Below are positions 7,728-13,983 of a DNA stretch of 17,098 nucleotides, in pieces (positions within the stretch are counted from its first letter, which is position 1; each line of letters begins with the position of its first letter). This stretch comes from an uncultured Veillonellaceae bacterium (GTDB lineage: Bacteria; Bacillota; Negativicutes; Veillonellales; Negativicoccaceae): contig CABTYA010000016.1 of the NCBI GenBank assembly GCA_902488965.1, positions 1 to 17,098 of the forward strand. Reading direction: 5' to 3'. The notes under the pieces were generated by a model. It did not search any database, was not told where the DNA came from, and saw nothing but the letters and a program-made list of their open reading frames with translations. The position numbers and the translations under genes are program-made.

Positions 7728-8155
7728 GTACGGTGGATTTGACCCATTTTCTTTCGCGGGCGACGACGGAAGATCCGTATTTCCGTTTTTTGCGTTTTCA
7801 AGTGGAACGCCCGACACCGGGAAACGTCGTTTTGAAAGTACACATCGATCCCGATTTTCATACGAATCGCAGGGGCATCACTCACGGTTCGCCGCTGGCG
7901 GCATTATGCGACGCTTGTATGGGGTGGTCCTGTCGTACGCTCGGATATCATGTGGTGACGGTCAATATGGACATTTCCTATGTACGACCGGTCATGGAAA
8001 ATACATGGGTATACGGCGAAGGGCGCGTGGTACACCACGGGTCAAAGACGATCGTCTGTGAAGCGCATTTGTATGATGAGGCGCATCGCTTGGCGATTGT
8101 CGGCAAGGGGACGTATTGGATTCATCATACGATTGATTTGGCAACGGATGTATAG
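7724..8155 (+). CDS. PaaI-like hotdog-fold thioesterase (second of two, HGS variant)
   Basis: A 143-aa hotdog protein related to its upstream neighbour but clearly diverged. The key region reads TNRRGITHGSPLAALCDACMG: Asn48, His54-Gly55 and Asp63 are kept, but the second Gly of the usual HGG is Ser56. The strand motif SYVRPVMEN matches SYLRPAK in the first copy, so both share one topology. Start ATG 7724 has a strong GGAGG at 7712-7716 with 7-nt spacing; the longer frame to 7667 lies inside the previous gene. The stop is 10 bp before the dehydrogenase start. Two adjacent hotdog genes may encode a hetero-oligomer or two specificities; which one is not visible here. The Ser may alter acyl-CoA binding or activity. 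Confidence 0.85.
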   Translation: MSTVDLTHFLSRATTEDPYFRFLRFQVERPTPGNVVLKVHIDPDFHTNRRGITHGSPLAALCDACMGWSCRTLGYHVVTVNMDISYVRPVMENTWVYGEGRVVHHGSKTIVCEAHLYDEAHRLAIVGKGTYWIHHTIDLATDV

Positions 8156-8165
8156 GAGGATACCG

Positions 8166-9299
8166 ATGGATTTTAGCATTCATGAAGAGCAGCAGGAATT
8201 GATTGAGGTCGTTCGGCAGGTAGTGGATGAAGAAATTCGCCCGCGAGCATTGGCGATGGATAAAGACGGCGAAGTACCGCAAGAGCTGTGGACGATTTTG
8301 CAGCAGACGGGCATTACTTCACTGGCCGTTCCGGAGGCGTATGGCGGTATGGGGCTAGATCATGTCACTTTGTCGCTGTTGTTTGAAGAATTGGCCAAGG
8401 GGTGTGCCGGTATTGCGACCGCATGTGCGGCCAATATGCTGGCCTTGCTGCCGGTGCTGATCGGCGGTTCGGAAGAGCAAAAGCAGTCGTTTTGTGAGAT
8501 GCTGCTGTCGGGCGGCATGGCGGCGTTTGCCCTGACAGAGCCGGGGGCAGGATCGGATGCGGCGGCCGGTACGACGTCGGCTACCAAGACGGACGGCGGC
8601 TATGTTTTGAACGGGGTCAAGCATTTTATTACGAACGGTCCGCTGGCGGATCGTGTCGTCGTATTTGCCAATGCGCGCAAAGATCGCGGCGTACGCGGAA
8701 TGACTGCGTTTATCGTTGATTCATCGCTGCCGGGGTTCAGTGTCGGCAAGATCGAAGACAAGATGGGAATCAGGGCTTCGGCGACATCGGAAATTATTTT
8801 GGATCATTGCGAAGTACCCGAAAGTGCACGTATCGGTAAGGAAGGACGCGGGTTCCCGCTGGCGATGGCGACGCTCAATGCGTCACGTCCGCATGTCGGC
8901 GCCATCTCAATCGGTATCGCGCAGGAAGCGCTTCGGCAGGCATTGAGCTATGTCCATCAACGGGAACAGTTCGGTGCGAAACTGATTGCGTTGCAGATGG
9001 TGCAGCAAATCATCGCGGATATGGCGATGCGGATTGAAGCGGCGCGGTTGTTGGTGATGCAGGCCGCCGCCAAAACGGATGCAAAGGAAAGAAATGCGGG
9101 TGTTCATGCGGCGATGGCCAAGTGTCTGGCGTCGGACGTAGCCATGCAAGCAACATTGGATGCGATCCAAGTCATGGGCGGTATGGGGTACTCGCGTGAA
9201 AGCGGCGTGGAAAAACTGGCCCGTGATGCCAAGGTCATGCAGATTTTTGAAGGCAGCAATCAGGTTCAGAGAGGAATTATCGCCAACGGCATCAAATAA
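8166..9299 (+). CDS. Acyl-CoA dehydrogenase (short-chain / butyryl-CoA type)
   Basis: FAD-dependent acyl-CoA dehydrogenase; the family forms or reduces the alpha-beta double bond of acyl-CoA and exchanges electrons with electron-transfer flavoprotein. The 377-aa length is typical. Seen: an N-terminal helical domain; family signature FALTEPGAGSDAA (121-133) in the FAD/substrate beta domain; QREQFGAKL (265-273) in the C-terminal helical domain; and QVMGGMGYSRESGVEKLARD (335-354) followed by QIFEGSNQVQRG, where Glu362 sits at the catalytic-base position of the short/medium-chain family. Start ATG 8166 has an excellent AGGAGGA (8154-8160), 5 nt upstream. It is the last gene of the operon starting at 4309. 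No etfAB, thiolase, crotonase or hydroxyacyl-CoA dehydrogenase genes are in the window, so the physiological direction and substrate are open. Confidence 0.93.
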   Translation: MDFSIHEEQQELIEVVRQVVDEEIRPRALAMDKDGEVPQELWTILQQTGITSLAVPEAYGGMGLDHVTLSLLFEELAKGCAGIATACAANMLALLPVLIGGSEEQKQSFCEMLLSGGMAAFALTEPGAGSDAAAGTTSATKTDGGYVLNGVKHFITNGPLADRVVVFANARKDRGVRGMTAFIVDSSLPGFSVGKIEDKMGIRASATSEIILDHCEVPESARIGKEGRGFPLAMATLNASRPHVGAISIGIAQEALRQALSYVHQREQFGAKLIALQMVQQIIADMAMRIEAARLLVMQAAAKTDAKERNAGVHAAMAKCLASDVAMQATLDAIQVMGGMGYSRESGVEKLARDAKVMQIFEGSNQVQRGIIANGIK

Positions 9300-9301
9300 A
9301 A

Positions 9302-9330
9302 TTGGCGAAACGGCAGGATTGTGGTATACT
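9302..9330 (+). promoter_or_regulatory. Promoter of the pheST T-box operon
   Basis: TTGGCG (9302-9307) and TATACT (9325-9330) are separated by an ideal 17 bp, and TG at 9322-9323 makes the -10 extended (TGGTATACT). The predicted start is near 9337, about 10 nt before T-box stem I. The -35 begins only 3 bp after the acyl-CoA dehydrogenase stop codon. Confidence 0.85.
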
Positions 9331-9346
9331 ACCAATATTCATACAC

Positions 9347-9558
9347 AGAGCAATGATCGAAAGAGGTTGACAGTTCGCGGTAGTACAGGGAATCGACATC
9401 ATGACTGAGAGGGTCGATGTGTTGCGGTCAACCGTTCACTCGTGAGCTTTCGGCTGAACGGAGTAGGTCGAACGTAATTCGGCGTTAACGAAACAGAGAC
9501 ACAATTTGGGTGGTACCGCGGAAAAGACTTTCGCCCCATGAGGGGCGGGTCTTTTTTT
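9347..9558 (+). promoter_or_regulatory. tRNA-Phe T-box riboswitch controlling pheST
   Basis: The leader binds uncharged tRNA-Phe and then favours antitermination. Stem I base: AGAGC (9347-9351) with GCTTT (9446-9450), including one G-U pair; the inner helix is GGTTGAC (9365-9371) with GTCAACC (9427-9433). Between them on the 3' side is the specifier loop with TTC at 9435-9437, a Phe codon, followed by the usual A. A stem III-like hairpin is AACG (9471-9474) with CGTT (9483-9486). The conserved T-box GGGTGGTACCGCGG is at 9508-9521; its TGGT (9511-9514) would pair with the ACCA end expected of tRNA-Phe (discriminator A). The specifier matches the downstream genes, which strongly supports the call. 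The distal part of stem I is not resolved by eye. Confidence 0.95.
9522..9558 (+). terminator. T-box conditional terminator
   Basis: Hairpin with a six-pair GC core (CGCCCC 9532-9537 with GGGGCG 9542-9547, loop ATGA) extended by AAAAGAC with GTCTTTT across a small asymmetric bulge, then a run of seven T (9552-9558). It directly follows the T-box sequence and would form when tRNA-Phe is charged. It is also the first terminator downstream of the acyl-CoA dehydrogenase gene. Confidence 0.92.
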
Positions 9559-9573
9559 ATTAGGAGGGATACG

Positions 9574-10596
9574 ATGAAAGCGGAAATGGAAGCATTGCAA
9601 CGGCGTGCGTGCGAACAGATCGCCGCTGCAACGGATGAGGCAACGCTGCAACAAGTGCGGGTGACTTTTTTAGGTAAAAAAGGAGAGCTTACCGGGATCT
9701 TGCGCGGGATGAAAGATTTGCCCGCTGAAGAACGGCCGGTCATCGGCGCATTGGCGAACACGGTGCGTGCTGAGGTGGAAGAGCGGCTGGCGGCTCGTTT
9801 GGCGGATTTGAAAGCGGCAGCATTGGCCCAGCGGCTGGCAACGGAACGGCTGGATATTACACTGCCGGGGACGCCGGTGCAACGGGGGCATTTGCACCCG
9901 CTGACACGGGTTAATCGGTTGATTCAGGATGTGTTTATGAAGATGGGATATACTGTCGCCGACGGTCCCGAAATCGAAAGTGACTACTATAATTTCCAAT
10001 GTCTGAATTTCCCGCCGGATCATCCGGCGCGGGATATGCAGGATTCGTTTTATATTACGGATTCGATCTTGTTGCGGACGCATACGTCGCCGGTCCAAGC
10101 GCGTACGATGCAATCGCATGAACCGAATACGCCGATTCGGATTATTTCTCCGGGCAAGGTGTTCCGATGGGACTATGATGCGACCCATTCGCCGGTCTTT
10201 CATCAGGTCGAAGGCTTGCTGATCGATCGCGGAATTGCGTTTTCCGATTTGAAGGGAACCATTGAGCATTTTTGTAGGGAAATTTTCGGAGCGGATACCA
10301 AAGTCAGATTTCGGGCGAGCTTTTTCCCGTTCACGGAACCGAGCGCGGAAGTGGATATTTTGTTCCGTACGCGTCATACGCAAGGCGGTACGGTGGATAC
10401 CAAGGAAAACTGGCTGGAGATTCTGGGCTGCGGGATGGTGCATCCCAACGTGTTGCGCCTGAACGGATACGATCCCGACGTGATGAACGGCTTTGCATTC
10501 GGTATGGGGGTAGAACGAATTGCCATGCTGTTGTATGGGATTGATGATTTGCGGTTGTTTTATGAAAATGATTTGCGCTTCCTGGCGCAATTTTAA
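9574..10596 (+). CDS. pheS: Phenylalanine--tRNA ligase alpha subunit
   Basis: Catalytic alpha subunit of the cytoplasmic (alpha-beta)2 phenylalanyl-tRNA synthetase, which charges tRNA-Phe. The 340-aa protein has an N-terminal coiled-coil arm (about residues 1-90, rich in Glu/Ala/Arg) and a class II catalytic core: motif 1 near GYTVADGPEIESDYYNF, motif 2 around PGKVFRWDYDATHSPVFHQ with the FHQVEG substrate-site string, and motif 3 in FAFGMGVERIAML. The length matches the bacterial family. Start ATG 9574 has AGGAGG at 9562-9567 with 6-nt spacing; longer frames upstream run into the T-box terminator. pheT follows after 12 bp. Expression is set by the T-box upstream. Confidence 0.98.
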   Translation: MKAEMEALQRRACEQIAAATDEATLQQVRVTFLGKKGELTGILRGMKDLPAEERPVIGALANTVRAEVEERLAARLADLKAAALAQRLATERLDITLPGTPVQRGHLHPLTRVNRLIQDVFMKMGYTVADGPEIESDYYNFQCLNFPPDHPARDMQDSFYITDSILLRTHTSPVQARTMQSHEPNTPIRIISPGKVFRWDYDATHSPVFHQVEGLLIDRGIAFSDLKGTIEHFCREIFGADTKVRFRASFFPFTEPSAEVDILFRTRHTQGGTVDTKENWLEILGCGMVHPNVLRLNGYDPDVMNGFAFGMGVERIAMLLYGIDDLRLFYENDLRFLAQF

Positions 10597-10608
10597 GGGG
10601 GCGATCAC

Positions 10609-13029
10609 ATGAAAGCTTCATATCGATGGATGCATGAGTATACGGACGTGCGCGGTGATGCGCAGGAGATCGCGGATCGATTGACGATGGCCGGCATTCC
10701 GGTAGAAGAAGTGCATGCGTACGGTACGGAAATTAAAAATGTCGTGACGGGGAAATTGCTCTCCGTCGATCCGCATCCCAATGCGGACAAACTGGTGGTC
10801 TGCCAAGTGGATACCGGTGATGAAACGGTACAGATTTGTACCGGCGCGGATAATGTACGGGCGGGACAGGTTGTTCCGGTAGCCAAACACAACTCCTACT
10901 TGCCGGGGGGCGTGCATATCAAAAAATCCAAATTGCGCGGTCTTCCGTCCTGCGGGATGCTGTGCTCGGCACGTGAACTGGGATTGGATATGAATCTCCT
11001 GTCGGAAGAAGAACGGCACGGGATTTTGATTATGCCGGCGGACACGCCGGTCGGTGCGGATATTCACGAATTTTACGGATTGGGCGATACGGTGTTCGAG
11101 TTTGAACTCACGCCGAACCGGGCGGATTGCTTCAGTATGGTCGGTCTGGCTCGGGAATTTGCGGCCGTCATCGGCGGTACGTATCGGGAGCCTGAACCGA
11201 CGGTACGTGAATCGGGAGACCCGATTGATGCGGCGGCGCAGATCAAGGTCGAAGACGCGTCGTTGTGTCCGCGCTTTACCGCACGACTGTTGCGCGATGT
11301 GCGGGTGATGCCGTCGCCGCAATGGCTCAAAGAATGTTTGCGTAGTGCGGGTATTCGCAGTATCAATAACGTTGTCGACGTGACCAACTATGTTATGCAC
11401 GAATTGGGATTGCCGCTGCATGCGTATGATTATGATACGTTGGCGGGGCATACTTTGATCTGCCGTCGTGCGCATGACGGTGAAACGGTCACGACATTGG
11501 ACGGACAGACGCGGACGCTTGATTCTTCGCAACTGGTCATCGCCGATACCGAGCAGGCAGCGGGGCTGGCGGGGATCATGGGCGGATTGCGGACGGAAGT
11601 CACCGCCCGGACGACAACGATCCTGCTCGAAGCGGCCGTGTTTGACGGTGCTACGATTCGCCGGACATCGCGCAAGGTGGGGCTGCGGTCGGAGGCGTCG
11701 GGACGCTATGAACGCGGAGCGGATGTGACGCTGACGAAAAAAGCCCTCGATCGGACGGCGGAACTTTTGCAACAAATGGACGCGTGCAGCGTGGCGCCGG
11801 GGTATCTGGACAGCTACGAATCGTTGCCGACGCGGCGGGAAATGACAGTTACGACGTCACAAATCAGTCGTGCCGTCGGAGTGGACATCGCCACGGAGGT
11901 CATCGCGGATGATTTGCAAAAATTGGGATTTGCTGTCGAAACGGACGGCGAAACTTTGCATTTGACCGTGCCGCTTTGGCGCCAGGATGTCAGTGCAGCG
12001 GCGGATATCGAAGAAGAAGTAGCACGGCTGTACGGATATGACCGTATTCCGCCGACGATGTCTCGTATTCCTACGCAAAGCGGCTGCATGAGCGACTTGC
12101 AGGCTTGCGCGGAAGAAGTCCGCGATGTCCTGGTCGGATGCGGTCTGAGCGAAACGGTTTCCTTCAGCTTTATGGATACGAAGGATGCCGACGTGTTGCA
12201 GTGCAAGGACGATGATCCGTTGCGCCGAGCGGTACCGATCAAGAATCCGATTACGGAGGACATGCCGATTATGCGGACAACACTGGTTCCGGGATTGCTG
12301 AAAGTGTTACGTCGAAACTTGGCGGTCAAAAATGAGGACGTCGCGGTATTTGAATACGGGACGGTATTTACTCCGCATGCGCTGCCGATGACGGAGCTGC
12401 CGGAGGAACGCAAGTGGCTCAGCGGGCTGGCTTGCGGGAAGGAAGGTGCTGGCGCGTGGAATCGGTCGGCGGATGAGATCGATTTCTATACGGTCAAAGG
12501 ATGGTTGGAAACCGTCTTGCGGGTACGCGGGATTACGGAGTATCGGGTAGAGCGCGCGGACGATGCGTACTATCATCCCGGCAAATCGGCGAAAATCCTC
12601 ATCGGTGAAACGACGGTGATGACGTGGGGCGAGGTGCATCCTTCCGTGACGGAAGCGCTTGAAATCAGCCGCAACGTATATGTATTCGCAATCGATATGC
12701 AGGCGTTGACCGATGCCAGCATGACGATACCAGCGTATCGTCCGCTGCCGAAACATCCCGGTGCGGAACGGGATTTGGCCGTGTTGGTACCGCAGGATAT
12801 GGCGCATGCACGGGTGGAAGCGTTGATCACGGCACACGGCGGTAATGAATTGCAGTCGGTACGGTTGTTTGACCGGTATGACGGCGACCAGGTACCGGAA
12901 GGTAAAATCAGCTTGGCCTACGCCTTGCTGTTCCGTGCGGTCGATCGTACATTGACGGACGATGAAGTTGACGATCATATGGAAAAGATTGTGGCGGCAC
13001 TTGCACAAGAAGGCTGTCATCTGCGCTAA
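10609..13029 (+). CDS. pheT: Phenylalanine--tRNA ligase beta subunit
   Basis: Beta subunit of phenylalanyl-tRNA synthetase, carrying tRNA-binding and editing domains. The 806-aa chain is normal for a full-length bacterial PheT. Order seen: an EMAP/OB-type tRNA-binding domain (about 40-148, with VDPHPNADKLVVCQVD and ICTGADNVRAGQ), the B3/B4 editing domain (about 205-390, with FELTPNRADC before it), the B5 domain (about 405-480, ending EEEVARLYGYDRIP), a catalytic-like core, and the C-terminal ferredoxin-fold anticodon-binding domain (710-806, beginning YRPLPKHPGAERDLAV). ATG 10609 follows an AAGGGGGCG ribosome site and the pheS stop by 12 bp. A terminator follows within 10 bp of the stop. Confidence 0.98.
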   Translation: MKASYRWMHEYTDVRGDAQEIADRLTMAGIPVEEVHAYGTEIKNVVTGKLLSVDPHPNADKLVVCQVDTGDETVQICTGADNVRAGQVVPVAKHNSYLPGGVHIKKSKLRGLPSCGMLCSARELGLDMNLLSEEERHGILIMPADTPVGADIHEFYGLGDTVFEFELTPNRADCFSMVGLAREFAAVIGGTYREPEPTVRESGDPIDAAAQIKVEDASLCPRFTARLLRDVRVMPSPQWLKECLRSAGIRSINNVVDVTNYVMHELGLPLHAYDYDTLAGHTLICRRAHDGETVTTLDGQTRTLDSSQLVIADTEQAAGLAGIMGGLRTEVTARTTTILLEAAVFDGATIRRTSRKVGLRSEASGRYERGADVTLTKKALDRTAELLQQMDACSVAPGYLDSYESLPTRREMTVTTSQISRAVGVDIATEVIADDLQKLGFAVETDGETLHLTVPLWRQDVSAAADIEEEVARLYGYDRIPPTMSRIPTQSGCMSDLQACAEEVRDVLVGCGLSETVSFSFMDTKDADVLQCKDDDPLRRAVPIKNPITEDMPIMRTTLVPGLLKVLRRNLAVKNEDVAVFEYGTVFTPHALPMTELPEERKWLSGLACGKEGAGAWNRSADEIDFYTVKGWLETVLRVRGITEYRVERADDAYYHPGKSAKILIGETTVMTWGEVHPSVTEALEISRNVYVFAIDMQALTDASMTIPAYRPLPKHPGAERDLAVLVPQDMAHARVEALITAHGGNELQSVRLFDRYDGDQVPEGKISLAYALLFRAVDRTLTDDEVDDHMEKIVAALAQEGCHLR

Positions 13030-13038
13030 AAACGGATT

Positions 13039-13076
13039 AAAAGGCCCCTCGGCTCTCAATTGTCGAGGGGGCTTTT
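13039..13076 (+). terminator. Rho-independent terminator after pheT
   Basis: Stem 13039-13051 with 13064-13076: twelve pairs and one G/G mismatch, 12-nt loop, ending in TTTTGTGT. It lies 10 bp after the pheT stop and before the promoter at 13112, separating the two operons. Confidence 0.85.
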
Positions 13077-13111
13077 GTGTGCGTGCCGAGGGGTCAACGG
13101 CGGGCTGTTCG

Positions 13112-13120
13112 TGTTATAAT
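13112..13120 (+). promoter_or_regulatory. Extended -10 promoter for the P-loop/Asp23-miaB-mutS operon
   Basis: TGTTATAAT is an exact extended -10 box, identical to the one before the ABC exporter operon. No convincing -35 is present at 16-18 bp (GGTCAA at 13092-13097 is poor). It lies 26 bp upstream of the ATG at 13147, implying a leader of about 20 nt. Confidence 0.75.
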
Positions 13121-13146
13121 AAATAAATACGGGGTGTGAGCGTAAC

Positions 13147-13974
13147 ATGGAAGTCATTGCATTTGTCGGACCCAGCGGCACGGGCAAAAGCCATCGTGCG
13201 ACGGTGGTCGCGCATGAACATCATATCGAGTGCATTATCGACGACGGCATTTTGATTTATCGCAATCAATTGGCGGCCGGATTTTCCGCCAAGCGTGAAA
13301 AAAGCCGATTGAAAGCGGTGCGTCGGGCAATTTTTCAAGATGAGAAACAAGTTGCGGATGTTAAGGCTAAACTGGCGGAACTCAAGCCGCGGCGTTTGTT
13401 GATTCTGGGAACATCCGAGCGCATGGTCAATAAAATTACGGCGGCGTTGGATTTACCGTCACCGTCACGGTATATTCGAATTGAAGACGTGGCGAGCGCC
13501 GAAGAAATCCGACGTGCCAATGATGCCCGCCTCAAAGAAGGAAAGCATATCATTCCGTTACCGACCATGGAACTCAAGCCGCACTTTCGCGGCTATTTGA
13601 TCGATCCGATCAAGTCATTGTTGCAACGCGGGAAAAGTCGGAAAGATGACGACGAGAAGTCCGTCGTGCGGCCGATATTCAGTTATTACGGAAAGCTGAC
13701 GTTTACGGACGAAGCCATTACCGCACTGGTAGAGCACGCGGCTGCGCATGTACGCGGCGCATTGTCCGTTCAGGATATATCGATTCGCAAGACGAAGGGA
13801 ACGAGCATCGGGTTGGAATTGGAATTTTCCATCGTGTTGCTCTACGGCGTGGATACGCGGCAGACGATTCGCCGAATCCAACGGGCCGTGCAAAAGGAGA
13901 TCGAATATACGACAGGCATGTCTGTCAATGTCATGAAAATTTCCGTGCGTGATTATGCACGTCCGGAGAGATAG
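13147..13974 (+). CDS. P-loop NTP-binding protein with C-terminal Asp23/Gls24-like domain
   Basis: A 275-aa protein of unknown function. The N-terminal part is a P-loop domain: VIAFVGPSGTGKSH with Walker A at 8-15, a possible Walker B in ECIIDDG (Asp32/Asp33), and a further strand RRLLILGTS (82-90). Residues 130-160 contain a conserved-looking HIIPLPTMELKPHFRGYLIDP. After a charged linker (about 161-173), residues 178-270 resemble Asp23/Gls24 (YloU/YqhY-like) proteins: YGKLTFTDEAI, alternating strands around GLELEFSIVLLYGVD, then a helix with RRIQRAVQKEIEYTTGMSV and a final strand. Asp23-type proteins are linked to envelope stress or lipid metabolism in Firmicutes; they are normally stand-alone. 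No signal peptide or membrane helix is seen. A weak ribosome site (GGGGTG, 10 nt upstream) precedes the ATG. miaB follows after 9 bp. Domain assignment is by eye. Confidence 0.8.
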   Translation: MEVIAFVGPSGTGKSHRATVVAHEHHIECIIDDGILIYRNQLAAGFSAKREKSRLKAVRRAIFQDEKQVADVKAKLAELKPRRLLILGTSERMVNKITAALDLPSPSRYIRIEDVASAEEIRRANDARLKEGKHIIPLPTMELKPHFRGYLIDPIKSLLQRGKSRKDDDEKSVVRPIFSYYGKLTFTDEAITALVEHAAAHVRGALSVQDISIRKTKGTSIGLELEFSIVLLYGVDTRQTIRRIQRAVQKEIEYTTGMSVNVMKISVRDYARPER

Positions 13975-13983
13975 GAGCGGTTT

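Noticed and set aside
9374..9376. Alternative TTC in the 5' half of T-box stem I as specifier
   Set aside because: Specifiers lie on the 3' side of stem I; the TTC at 9435-9437 is in the right place and is followed by the expected A.
9670..10608. Minus-strand open frame (312 codons) opposite pheS, and a similar one at 14641-15507 opposite miaB
   Set aside because: Both are antisense to conserved genes without motifs or ribosome sites.
10618..11775. Long minus-strand open frame (385 codons) opposite pheT
   Set aside because: It lies wholly antisense to a clearly conserved pheT, has no ribosome site and its translation is Arg/His/Gln-rich with no recognisable motif; it reflects the codon bias of the real gene.
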